Positions 1 through 13,998 of a stretch of 64,000 nucleotides of DNA are shown here, one piece after another. The notes under the pieces were generated by a model, which had not been told where the DNA came from, searched no databases, and saw only the letters and a list, made by a program, of their open reading frames with translations. Location: the NCBI RefSeq assembly GCF_038502225.1, contig NC_091292.1:102394128-102458127 (forward strand), read 5' to 3'. The DNA comes from Cherax quadricarinatus. Lineage: Eukaryota > Arthropoda > Malacostraca > Decapoda > Parastacidae. Each line of letters opens with the position of its first letter. The stretch's first letter is position 1. A program made the position numbers and the translations under genes.

Positions 1-3000
1 ATAGTGAGGAGAGTTTGGTGGTGTATTGTGAGGGGAGTGGGGTGGTGTATAGTGAGGGGAGTGTGGTGGTGTAGTGAGGTGAGTGTGGTGGTGCATAGTT
101 AGGTGAGTGGGGTGGTGTATAGTGAGGGAAGTGTGGTGGTGTATAGTGAGGTGAGTGTGGTGGTGTGTAGTGAGGGGAGTGGAGTGGTGTATAGTGAGGG
201 GAGTGGTGTATAGTGAGGTGAGTGTGGTGGTGTGTAGTGAGGGGAGTGGAGTGGTGTATAGTGAGGGGAGTGGTGTATAGTGAGGGGAGAGTGGTGTATA
301 GTGAGGGGAGTGGTGTATAGTGAGGGGAGAGTGGTGTATAGTGAGGGGAGTGGGGTGGTGTATAGTGAGGGGAGAGTAGTGTTTAGTGAGGGGAGTGGTG
401 TGTAGTGAGGGGAGAGTGGTGTATAGAGAGGGGAGTGGTGTATAGTGAGGGGAGACTGGTGTATAGTGAGGGGAATGGTGTATAGTGAGGGGAGAGTGGT
501 GTATAGTCAGGGGAGTGGTGTATAGTGAGGGGAGAGTGGTGTATAGTCAGGGGAGAGTGGTATATAGTGAGGGGAGAGTGGTATATAGTGAGGGGAGAGT
601 GGTATATGGTGAGGGGAGAGTGGTGTATAGTGAGGGGAGAGTGGTGTATAGTGAGGGGAGAGTGGTGCATAGTGAGGGGAGTGGTGTATAGTGAGGGGAG
701 AATGGTGTATAGTGAGGGGAGTGGTGTATAGTGAGGGGAGTGGTGCATAGTTAGGGGAGAGTGGTGTATAGTGAGGGGATTGGTGTATAGTGAGAGGAGA
801 GTGGTGTATAGTGAGGGGAGAGTGGTGTATAGTGAGGGGAGTGGCGTATAGTGAGGGGAGAGTGGTGTATAGTGAGGGGAGAGTGGTGTTTCGTGAGGGG
901 AGAGTGGTGTATAGTGAGGGGAGTGGTGTATAGTGAGTGGAGAGTGGTGAATAGTGAGGGGAGTGGTGTGTAGTGAGGGGAGAGCGGTGTATAGTGAGGG
1001 GAGAGTGGTGTATAGTGAGGGGAGAGTGGTGCATAGTGAGGGGAGTGGTGTATAGTGAGGGGAGAATGGTGTATAGTGAGGGGAGTGGTGTATAGTGAGG
1101 GGAGTGGTGCATAGTTAGGGGAGAGTGGTGTATAGTGAGGGGATTGGTGTATAGTGAGAGGAGAGTGGTGTATAGTGAGGGGAGAGTGGTGTATAGTGAG
1201 GGGAGTGGCGTATAGTGAGGGGAGAGTGGTGTATAGTGAGGGGAGAGTGGTGTTTCGTGAGGGGAGAGTGGTGTATAGTGAGGGGAGTGGTGTATAGTGA
1301 GTGGAGAGTGGTGAATAGTGAGGGGAGTGGTGTGTAGTGAGGGGAGAGTGGTGTATAGTGAGGGGAGAGTGGTGTATAGTGAGTGGAGAGTGGTGAATAG
1401 TGAGGGGAGTGGTGTGTAGTGAGGGGAGTGGCGTATAGTGAGGGGAGAGTGGTGTATAGTGAGGGGAGTGGTGTGTAGTGAGGGGAGTGGTGTATAGTGA
1501 GGGGAGAGTGGTGTATAGTGAGGGGAGAGTGGTGTATATTGAGGGGAGAGTGGTGTATAGTGAGGGGAGAGTGGTGTATAGTGAGGGGAGAGTGGTGTTT
1601 CGTGAGGGGAGAGTGGTGTATAGTGACGGGAGTGGTGTGTAGTGAGGGGAGTGGTGTATATTGAGGGGAGAGTGGTGTATAGTGAGGGGAGAGCGGTTTA
1701 TAGTGAGGGGAGTGGTGTATAGTGAGGGGAGTAGTGTATAGTGAGGGGGTGGTGTATAGTGAGGGGAGAGTGGTGTATAGTGAATGTAGTGGTGTATAGT
1801 GAGGGGAGTGGTGTATAGTAAGGGGAGTGGTGTATAGTGAGGGGAGTGGTGTATAGTGAGGGGAGAGTGGTGTATAGTGAGGGGAGTGATGTATAGTGAG
1901 GGGAGAGTGGTGTATAGTGAATGTAGTGGTGTATAGTGAGGGGAGTGGTGTATAGTGAGGGGAGAGTGGCGTATAGTGAGGAGAGTGGTGTATAGTGAGG
2001 GGGGAGTGGTGTATAGTGAGGGGAGAGTGGTATATAGTGAGGGGAGAGTGGTGTATAGTGAGTTGAGAGTGGTGTATAGTGAGGGAGAGTGGTGTATAGT
2101 AAAGGGAGAGTGGTGTATAGTGAGGGGAGAGTGGTGTATAGTGAGGGGAGAGTGGTGTATAGTGAGGAGAATGGTATATAGGGAGGGGAGAGTGGTGTAT
2201 AGTGAGGGGAGAGTGGTGTATAGTGAGGGGAGAGTGGTGTATAGTGAGGAGAGTGGTATATAGTGAGGGGAGAGTGGTGTATCGTGAGGGGAGAGTGGTG
2301 TATAGTGAGGGGAGAGTGGTGTATAGTGAGGAGAGTGGTATATAGGGAGGGGAGAGTGGTGTATAGTGAGGGGAGAGTGGCGTATAGCGAGGAGAGTGGT
2401 GTATAGTGAGGGGGGAGTGCTGTATAGTGAGGGGAGAGTGGCGTATAGTGAGGAGAGTGGTGTATAGTGAGGGGGGAGTGGTGTATAGTGAGGGGAGAGT
2501 GGTATATAGTGAGGGGAGAGTGGTGTATAGTGAGTTGAGAGTGGTGTATAGTGAGGGAGAGTGGTGTATAGTAAAGGGAGAGTGGTGTATAGTGAGGGGA
2601 GAGTGGTGTATAGTGAGGGGAGAGTGGTGTATAGTGAGGAGAGTGGTATATAGGGAGGGGAGAGTGGTGTATAGTGAGGGGAGAGTGGCGTATAGCGAGG
2701 AGAGTGGTGTATAGTGAGGGGGGAGTGCTGTATAGTGAGGGGAGAGTGGTGTATAGTGAGGAGAGTGGTATATAGTGAGGGGAGAGTGGTGTATCGTGAG
2801 GGGAGAGTGGTGTATAGTAAAGGGAGAGTGGTGTATAGTGAGGGGAGAGTGGTGTATAGTGAGGGGAGAGTGGTGTATAGTGAGGAGAGTGGTATATAGT
2901 GAGGGGAGAGTGGTGTATAGTGAGGGGAGAGTGGTGTATAGTGAGGGGAGAGTGGTGTATAGTGAGGGGAGACTGGTGTATAGTGAGGGGAGAGTGGTGT

Positions 3001-5427
3001 ATAGTGAGGGGAGAGTGGTGTATAGTGAGGGGAGACTGGTGTATAGTGAGGGGAGAGTGGTGTATAGTGAGGGGAGACTGGTGTATAGTGAGGGGAGTGG
3101 TGTATAGTGAGGGGAGACTGGTGTATAGTGAGGGGAGAGTGGTGTATAGTGAGGGGAGACTGGTGTATAGTGAGGGGAGAGTATTGTATAGTGAGGGGAG
3201 AGTGGTGTATAGTGAGGGGAGTGGTTTATAGTGAGGGGAGTGGTATATAGTGAGGATTGGTGTATAGTGAGGGGAGTGGTGTATAGTGAGGGGAGAGTGG
3301 CGTATAGTGAGGGGAGTGGTGTATAGTGAGGAGAGTGGTGTGTAGTGAGGGGAGAGTGGTATATAGTGAGGAGAGTGGTGTATAGTGAGGGGAGAGGGGT
3401 GTATCGTGAGGGAGTGGTGTATAGTGAGGGGAGAGTGGTGTATAGTGAGGGGAGTGGTGTATAGTGAGGAGAGAGTGGTGTATAGTGAGGGGCGTGGTGT
3501 ATAGTGAGGAGAGTGGTGTATAGTGAGGGGAGAGTGGTGTATAGTGAGGGGAGAGTTGTGTATAGTGAGGGGAGAGTGGTGTATAGTGAGGGGAGTGGTG
3601 TGTAGTGAGGGAAGAGTGGTGTATAGTGAGGGGAGTGGTGTATAGTGAGGAGAGTGGTATATAGTGAGGGGAGTGGTGTATAGTGAGGGGAGAGTGGTGT
3701 ATAGTAAGGGGAGAGTGGTGTATAGCGAGGGGAGTGGTGTATAGTGAGGGGAGAGTGGTGTATAGTGAGGGGAGTGGTGTATAGTGAGGAGAGTGGTGTA
3801 TAGTGAGGGGAGTGGTGTATAGTGAGGGGAGAGTGGTGTATAGTGAGGGGAGAGTGGTGTATAGTGAGGGGAGTGGTGTATAGTGAGGGGAGTGGTGTAT
3901 AGTGAGGGGAGAGTGGTGTATAATGAGGGGAGTGGTGTATAGTGAGGGAAGGGTGGTGTATAGTGAGGGGAGAGTGGTGTATAGTGAGGGTAGAGTGGTG
4001 TATAGTGAGGGGAGTGGTGTATAGTGAGGGGAGAGTGGTGTATAGTGAGGGGAGTGGTGTATAGTGAGGGGAGAGTGGTGTATAGTGAGGGGAATGGTGT
4101 ATAGTGAGGGGAGAGTGGTGTATAGTGAGGGGAGAGTGGTGTATAGTGAGGGGAGAGTGGTGTATAGTGAGGGGAGAGTGGTGTATAGTGAGGGGAGTGG
4201 TGTATAGTGAGGGGAGAGTGGTGTATAGTGAGGGGAGTGGTGTATAGTGAGGAGAGTGGTGTATAGTGAGGGGAGAGTGGTGTATAGTGAGGGGAGAGTG
4301 GTGTATAGTGAGGGGAGAGTGGTGTATAGTGAGGGGAGAGTGGTGTATAGTGAGGGTGAGTGGTGTATAGTGAGGGGAGAGTGGTGTATAGTGAGGGGAG
4401 TGGTGTATAGTGAGGAGAGTGGTGTATAGTGAGGAGAGTGCTATATAGTGAGGGGAGAGTGGTGTATAGTGAGGGGAGAGTGGTGTATAGTGAGGGGAGA
4501 GTGGTGTATAGTGAGGAGAGTGGTGTATAGTGAGGGGAGAGTGGTGTATAGTGAGGGGAGAGTGGTGTATAGTGAGGGGAGAGTGATGTATAGTGAGGGG
4601 AGAGTGGTGTATAGTGAGGGGAGAGTGGTGTATAGTGAGGGTGAGTGGTGTATAGTGAGGGGAGAGTGGTGTATAGTGAGGGGAGAGTGGTGTATAGTGA
4701 GGGGAGAGTGGTGTATAGTGAGGGGAGAGTGGTGTATAGTGAGGGGAGAGTGGTGTATAGTGAGGGGAGAGTGGTTTATAGTGAGGGGAGAGTGGTTTAT
4801 AGTGAGGGGAGAGTGGTGTATAGTGAGGGGAGAGTGGTGTATAGTGAGGGGAGAGTGATGTATAGTGAGGGGAGAGTGGTGTATAGTGAGGGGAGAGTGG
4901 TGTATAGTGAGGGTGAGTGGTGTATAGTGAGGGGAGAGTGGTGTATAGTGAGGGGAGAGTGGTGTATAGTGAGGGTGAGTGGTGTATAGTGAGGGGAGAG
5001 TGGTGTATAGTGAGGGGAGAGTGGTGTATAGTGAGGGGAGAGTGGTGTATAGTGAGGGGAGAGTGGTATATAGTGAGGGGAGAGTGGTGTATAGTGAGGG
5101 GAGAGTGGTGTATAGTGAGGGGAGAGTGGTGTATAGTGAGGGGAGACTGGTGTATAGTGAGGGGAGAGTGGTGTATAGTGAGAGGAGACTGGTGTATAGT
5201 GAGGGGAGACTTGTGTATAGTGAGGGGAGAGTGGTGTATAGTGAGGGGAGAGTGGTGTATAGTGAGGGGAGAGTGGTGTATAGTGAGGGGAGAGTGGTGT
5301 ATAGTGAGGGGAGACTGGTGTATAGTGAGGGGAGAGTGGTGTATAGTGAGGGGAGAGTGGTGTATAGTGAGGGGAGAGTGGTGTATAGTGAGGGGAGACT
5401 GGTGTATAGTGAGGGGAGAGTGGTGAA
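1..5427. repeat. 19/21-bp minisatellite array (truncated by window start)
   Basis: Tandem copies of GTGGTGTATAGTGAGGGGA (19 bp) alternate with a 21-bp form carrying an extra GA. The array is about 5.4 kb, roughly 260-280 copies, and continues beyond the left edge. The right half (about 4100-5427) is nearly pure 21-bp units. The left part mixes 19- and 21-bp units with many point variants, and the first 400 bp also contain longer GTGTGGTGGTGT-type units. The 21-bp unit is a multiple of three and stop-free in several frames, so long frames exist on both strands (one of 1,448 codons on the minus strand). They have no domain, only SPLTIHH-type repetition, and are not called as genes. Confidence 0.97.
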
Positions 5428-6342
5428 GAAATAACAGGAGAGAGTATTGGCATAATAACAATAAAGAACTTCCTAATATCTCAGCTTCTCATATTCTCGT
5501 CTTCAGTTTTCCTCCGTGTTGCTCATTTTGTTAACATTTAGTCCAGTCTTACTTGCCCCGTCAGTTTTAAAATTCTGTATGTCATAATCATGTCTGCCAG
5601 ACCTACCAGGCTGTGATGCATATTTGGGCCAGCGGGCCGCCAGTAATAACAACCTTGTTGACCAACCAAGCACCAGACAAGCCTAACTGGAATCCGAGTA
5701 TAGGAGAGCTCTAGCGAAGTCTTCAGAGGTATATCAACGGTATGGTATATCGCAGGTAGTCCTCCTCTCCGCCGCGGATGTTTCAGTAACAGAGGTGTTT
5801 TCTCGTAACCCGGAACAATACAACCAAATTGGATTTTATGTATTAAAACAATGTGATTAACGGAACAACGAGATATTGAAATTAATGCTTATCACCCTCT
5901 TCAGCCTCTCCTCGCAGTGTGTTTATCTCAGTGCAGTTATTACTCTCCTTGTTTAACTCGCACCTTTGCGAGTTGTTGTACGTAATTGACCAGATGAGGT
6001 TCCATACTGGAGCCTTAGAAAAGGCTTGGACCTGGTGATTGTACCGGTGAATCTACAACAGTCACTCCGTCATTAACGTACCAAATGTGTTTATAGTTGC
6101 TTAGGTTACTGCTTTAATGTTTGCATATACTGCTGATATTATTCCATATCCTCTTGTATCAGCATCTTTCTCTCCCTCTACTTCTCTCCTCCTCCTCTTT
6201 ATCTTATTCATCCTTCTCTTCTTCTTCCTCCTGCGTGTAGGCTGCTGCTACACTCTTAAGACTACAGAGCTGGTCATGTGTAGTTTAGGTGCTGCTGTAA
6301 CGTGGCCGCCTCACATCTGTTGGTAATTACGTGTTTCCTGGT
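5428..6342. other. Single-copy spacer with pyrimidine-rich stretch
   Basis: No coding region recognised. It contains a LINE-tail scrap (separate entry) and a pyrimidine-rich tract at about 6168-6232. Frames here are short and have no recognisable domain. Confidence 0.7.
5590..5745 (+). mobile_element. Fragment of a CR1-like LINE 3' coding/tail region
   Basis: This stretch aligns by eye with 47735-47885. Both share a block reading CCAGGCTGTGATG or AAGGCTGTGATG, then CAGCGGGCC(G/A)CCAG, then a GTTGACCA-like block with CAAGCACCAGACAAGCC, and finally a TATATCAA-type end. The 47.7-kb copy reads (with frame slips) like the C-terminal tail of a LINE protein with a VPDQ motif. This copy is more decayed. 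Assignment to a CR1-like LINE is from memory of decapod repeats and is an inference. Confidence 0.55.
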
Positions 6343-6640
6343 ACACCTGAGTCTTGTATCCCTGCCTCATTCTGGCCTACCCTGCACTCTCACCACTCAA
6401 CACCTGTCTTGTATCCCTGCCTCATTCTGGCCTACCCTGCACTCTCACCACTCAACACCTGAGTCTTGTATCCCTGCCTCATTCTGGCCTACCCTGCACT
6501 CTCACCACTCAACACCTGAGTCTTGTATCCCTGCCTCATTCTGGCCTACCCTGTACTCTCACCACTCAACACCTGAGTCTTGTATCCCTGCCTCATTCTG
6601 GCCTACCCTGCACTCTCACCACTCAACACCTGAGTCTTGT
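6343..6640. repeat. 57-bp minisatellite, left block
   Basis: About five copies of a 57-bp unit that starts GAGTCTTGTATCCCTGCCTC and ends CTCACCACTCAACACCT. One copy lacks the GA dinucleotide. The array resumes at 7279 after an inserted inverted-repeat element, so 6343-7445 is one array split by an insertion. Confidence 0.93.
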
Positions 6641-6713
6641 GAACATTAAAATGGTATAAAATACCGACAGATTGTTAGGTAAGACACATATGCAACAGTT
6701 AGGTATCTTTATT

Positions 6714-6752
6714 TCGAAACGTTTCGCCTACACAGTAGGCTTCTTCAGTCGA
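6714..6752 (-). ncRNA. Hammerhead-ribozyme-like motif, left arm
   Basis: Read on the minus strand, this is identical to the right-arm motif at 7198-7236. It has TCGA, then CTGAAGA, a GCCTAC/GTAGGC hairpin with a TGT loop, GAAA, ACGT, then T and TCGA. See the right-arm entry for the structural argument and the one extra A that departs from the classical core. Confidence 0.6.
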
Positions 6753-7197
6753 GTACAGAAAAGTTGATAGAAGCAGAAGATACTTGAAGACGATGTAATC
6801 AGTCCATCACCCTTAAAGTTTTGAGGTGGTCAGTCCCTCAGTCTGGAGAAGAGCACTGTTCCGTTGTCTGAAACAATATGAAGTTGAAGTGACAGAATGG
6901 GGCTTTATATAGTGCCAGGAGGTGAGACGTAGGTTGCTTTGGGAGGGCAGGTCCCTCTCAAACCCAGCCGTTCTCACCAGTAGAGGTTGTCGAAGTAGAT
7001 GGTCTGTACCAAGATACCCTTGTGTTGTCACCTGGCACTATATAAAGCCCCATTCTGTCACTTCAACTTCATATTGTTTCAGACAACGGAACAATGCTCT
7101 TCTCCAGACTGAGGGACTGACCACCTCAAAACTTTAAGGGTGATGGACTGATTACATCGTCTTCAAGTATCTTCTGCTTCTATCAACTTTTCTGTAC

Positions 7198-7236
7198 TCG
7201 ACTGAAGAAGCCTACTGTGTAGGCGAAACGTTTCGA
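7198..7236 (+). ncRNA. Hammerhead-ribozyme-like motif, right arm
   Basis: The elements appear in the right order for a minimal type hammerhead. Stem I could form between TCGA 7198-7201 and TCGA 7233-7236. The CUGANGA box is CTGAAGA (7202-7208). Stem II is GCCTAC (7210-7215), loop TGT, GTAGGC (7219-7224). The GAAA box is 7225-7228. A tiny self-complementary stem III, ACGT, lies at 7228-7231, and the cleavage-position nucleotide would be T7232. Minimal hammerheads with a palindromic four-base stem III, thought to act as dimers, are known from Penelope-like elements. One odd point is the unpaired A7209 between the CUGANGA box and stem II. Activity is inferred, not shown. Confidence 0.62.
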
Positions 7237-7278
7237 AATAAAGATACCTAACTGTTGCATATGTGTCTTACCTAACAA

Positions 7279-7445
7279 CCTGAGTCTTGTATCCCTGCCT
7301 CATTCTGGCCTACCCTGCACTCTCACCACTCAACACCTGAGTCTTGTATCCCTGCCTCATTCTGCCCTACCCTGCACTCTCACCACTCAACACCTGTCTT
7401 GTATCCCTGCCTCACTCTGGCCTACCCTGCACTCTACCATTCAAC
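7279..7445. repeat. 57-bp minisatellite, right block
   Basis: Three further copies of the same 57-bp unit as 6343-6640, the last one decaying. They continue directly from the right end of the inverted-repeat insertion. Confidence 0.92.
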
Positions 7446-10517
<3,072 letters not shown>

Positions 10518-10571
10518 ACATTTACTAAAAAAGAGAAGAAGAAAAACTTTATAAAACTGGGATGCTTAAAT

Positions 10572-13474
10572 GTGCGTGGATGTAGTGCGGATGACAAGAA
10601 ACAGATGATTGCTGATGTTATGAATGAAAAGAAGTTGGATGTCCTGGCCCTAAGCGAAACAAAGCTGAAGGGGGTAGGGGAGTTTCGGTGGGGGGAAATA
10701 AATGGGATTAAATCTGGAGTATCTGAGAGAGTTAGAGCAAAGGAAGGGGTAGCAGTAATGTTGAATGATCAGTTATGGAAGGAGAAAAGAGAATATGAAT
10801 GTGTAAATTCAAGAATTATGTGGATTAAAGTAAAGGTTGGATGCGAGAAGTGGGTCATAATAAGCGTGTATGCACCTGGAGAAGAGAGGAATGCAGAGGA
10901 GAGAGAGAGATTTTGGGAGATGTTAAGTGAATGTATAGGAGCCTTTGAACCAAGTGAGAGAGTAATTGTGGTAGGGGACCTGAATGCTAAAGTAGGAGAA
11001 ACTTTTAGAGAGGGTGTGGTAGGTAAGTTTGGGGTGCCAGGTGTAAATGATAATGGGAGCCCTTTGATTGAACTTTGTATAGAAAGGGGTTTAGTTATAG
11101 GTAATACATATTTTAAGAAAAAGAGGATAAATAAGTATACAAGATATGATGTAGGGCGAAATGACAGTAGTTTGTTGGATTATGTATTGGTAGATAGAAG
11201 ACTGTTGAGTAGACTTTAGGATGTACATGTTTACAGAGGGGCCACAGATATATCAGATCACTTTCTAGTTGTAGCTACACTGAGAGTAAAAGGTAGATGG
11301 GATACAAGGAGAATAGAAGCATCAGGGAAGAGAGAGGTGAAGGTTTATAAACTAAAAGAGGAGGCAGTTAGGGTAAGATATAAACAGCTATTGGAGGATA
11401 GATGGGCTAATGAGAGCATAGGCAATGGGGTCGAAGAGGTATGGGGTAGGTTTAAAAATGTAGTGTTAGAGTGTTCAGCAGAAGTTTGTGGTTACAGGAA
11501 AGTGGGTGCGGGAGGGAAGAGGAGCGATTGGTGGAATGATGTGAAGAGAGTAGTAAGGGAGAAAAAGTTAGCATATGAGAAGTTTTTACAAAGTAGAAGT
11601 GATGCAAGGAGGGAAGAGTATATGGAGAAAAAGAGAGAGGTTAAGAGAGTGGTGAAGCAATGTAAAAAGAGAGCAAATGAGAGAGTGGGTGAGATGTTAT
11701 CAACAAATTTTGTTGAAAATAAGAAAAAGTTTTGGAGTGAGATTAACAAGTTAAGAAAGCCTAGAGAACAAATGGATTTGTCAGTTAAAAATAGGAGAGG
11801 AGAGTTATTAAATGGAGAGTTAGAGGTATTGGGAAGATGGAGGGAATATTTTGAGGAATTGTTAAATGTTGATGAAGATAGGGAAGCTGTGATTTCGTGT
11901 ATAGGGCAAGGAGGAACAACATCTTGTAGGAGTGAGGAAGAGCCAGTTGTGAGTGTGGGGGAAGTTCGTGAGGCAGTAGGTAAAATGAAAGGGGGTAAGG
12001 CAGCCGGGATTGATGGGATAAAGATAGAAATGTTAAAAGCAGGTGGGGATATAGTTTTGGAGTGGTTGGTGCAATTATTTAATAAATGTATGGAAGAGGG
12101 TAAGGTACCTAGGGATTGGCAGAGAGCATGCATAGTTCCTTTGTATAAAGGCAAAGGGGACAAAAGAGAGTGCAAAAATTATAGGGGGATAAGTCTGTTG
12201 AGTATACCTGGTAAAGTGTATGGTAGAGTTATTATTGAAAGAATTAAGAGTAAGACGGAGAATAGGATAGCAGATGAACAAGGAGGCTTTAGGAAAGGTA
12301 GGGGGTGTGTGGACCAGGTGTTTACAGTGAAACATATAAGTGAACAGTATTTAGATAAGGCTAAAGAGGTTTTTGTGACATTTATGGATTTGGAAAAGGC
12401 GTATGACAGGGTGGATAGGGGGGCAATGTGGCAGATGTTGCAGGTGTATGGTGTAGGAGGTAGGTTACTGAAAGCAGTGAAGAGTTTTTACGAGGATAGT
12501 GAGGCTCAAGTTATAGTATGTAGGAAAGAGGGAAATTAATATCCCAGTAAAAGTAGGCCTTAGACAAGGATGTGTGATGTCACCGTGGTTGTGTAATATA
12601 TTTATAGATGGGGTTGTAAGAGAAGTAAATGCGAGGGTCTTGGCAAGAGGCGTGGAGTTAAAGGATAAAGAATCACACAAAGTGGGAGTTGTCACAGTTG
12701 CTCTTTGCTGATGACACTGTGCTCTTGGGAGATTCTGAAGAGAAGTTGCAGAGGTTGGTGGATGAATTTGGTAGGGTATGTAAAAGAAGAAAATTAAAAG
12801 TGAATACAGGAAAGAGTAAGGTTATGAGGATAACAAAAAGATTAGGTGATGAAAGATTGGATATCAGATTGGAGGGAGAGAGTATGGAGGAGGTGAATGT
12901 ATTCAGATATTTGGGAGTGGACGTGTCAGCGGATGGGTCTATGAAAGATGAGGTGAATCATAGAATTGATGAGGGGAAAAGGGTGAGTGGTGCACTTAGG
13001 AGTCTGTGGAGACAAAGAACTTTGTCCTTGGAGGCAAAGAGGGGAATGTATGAGAGTGTAGTTTTACCAACGCTCTTATATGGGTGTGAAGCATGGGTGA
13101 TGAATGTTGCAGCGAGGAGAAGGCTGGAGGCAGTGGAGATGTCATGTCTGAATGCAATGTGTGGTGTGAATATAATGCAGAGAATTCGTAGTTTGGAAGT
13201 TAGGAGGAGGTGCGGGATTACCAAAACTGTTGTCCAGAGGGCTGAGGAAGGGTTGTTGAGGTGGTTCGGACATGTAGAGAGAATGGAGCGAAACAGAATG
13301 ACTTCAAGAGTGTATCAGTCTGTAGTGGAAGGAAGGCGGGGTAGGGGTCGGCCTAGGAAAGGTTGGAGGGAGGGGGTAAAGGAGGTTTTGTGTGCGAGGG
13401 GCTTGGACTTCCAGCGGGCATGCGTGAGCGTGTTTGATATGAGTGAATGGAGACAAATGGTTTTTAATACTTGA
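10572..13474 (+). pseudogene. RTE-like LINE endonuclease-reverse transcriptase, multiply disrupted
   Basis: Single ancestral frame encoding an N-terminal APE-type endonuclease and a C-terminal reverse transcriptase. Endonuclease signs are LNVRG just before and at the start, SETKL, SVYAPGEE and GDLNAKVG. Breaks relative to copies 1 and 3: TAG at 11217-11219 where copy 3 has CAG; a one-base expansion plus TAA near 12537 in the GNFFPV block; a two-base deletion in a CACACA run near 12672; and loss of one GAT codon near 11540. After 12689 the original frame resumes with [10 protein letters not shown] (FADD at 12704-12715) and runs to TGA 13472-13474. Without these breaks the layout matches copy 3. 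No ATG precedes the endonuclease: the first in-frame start-like codon is GTG at 10572, and the frame is open back to 10518. Not functional as it stands. Confidence 0.9.
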
Positions 13475-13998
13475 CGTGCTGTTGGAGTGTGAGCAAAGTA
13501 ACATTTATGAAGGGATTCAGGGAAACCGGCAGGCCGGACTTGAGTCCTGGAGATGGGAAGTACAGTGCCTGCACTCTGAAGGAGGGGTGTTAATGTTGCA
13601 GTTTAAAAACTGTAGTGTAAAGCACCCTTCTGGCAAGACAGTGATGGAGTGAATGATGGTGAAAGTTTTTCTTTTTCGGGCCACCCTGCCTTGGTGGGAA
13701 TCGGCCAGTGTGATAATAAAAAAAAAAATATATATATATGTATATTTATTATTTTATTATCACACCGGCCGATTCCCACCAAGGCAGGGTGGCCCGAAAA
13801 AGAAAAACTTTCACCATCATTCACTCCATCACTGTCTTGCCAGAAGGGTGCTTTACACTACAGTTTTTAAACTGCAACATTAACACCCCTCCTTCAGAGT
13901 GCAGGCACTGTACTTCCCATCTCCAGGACTCAAGTCCGGCCTGCCGGTTTCCCTGAATCCCTTCATAAATGTTACTTTGCTCACACTCCAACAGCACG

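Larger units (their letters stand above)
6641..7278. mobile_element. Penelope-type terminal inverted-repeat element inserted in a minisatellite
   Basis: Two 248-bp arms, 6672-6919 and 7031-7278, are near-identical inverted copies that start TTGTTAGGTAAGACACATAT and end with its complement. They flank a 111-bp spacer (6920-7030). A 31-bp stretch (6641-6671) is present only on the left. Each arm carries a hammerhead-like core (separate entries). Fused hammerhead-bearing terminal repeats, often inverted, are known for Penelope-like retroelements, so I infer a non-autonomous or collapsed Penelope-type insertion. There is no reverse transcriptase or GIY-YIG domain inside. Short frames of 71-72 codons read through the arms but have no recognised domain. 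The insertion splits a 57-bp repeat array, and CCTGAGTCTTGT occurs on both sides. Because the array itself repeats that string, a target-site duplication cannot be claimed. Confidence 0.75.

Noticed and set aside
1115..5461. 1,448-codon minus-strand frame
   Set aside because: Pure product of the 19/21-bp array; frame changes follow unit-length changes.
6813..7137. Two 71-72-codon frames with shared C-termini as genes
   Set aside because: They are mirror readings through the two inverted arms of the same element; the shared end is caused by the inverted repeat.
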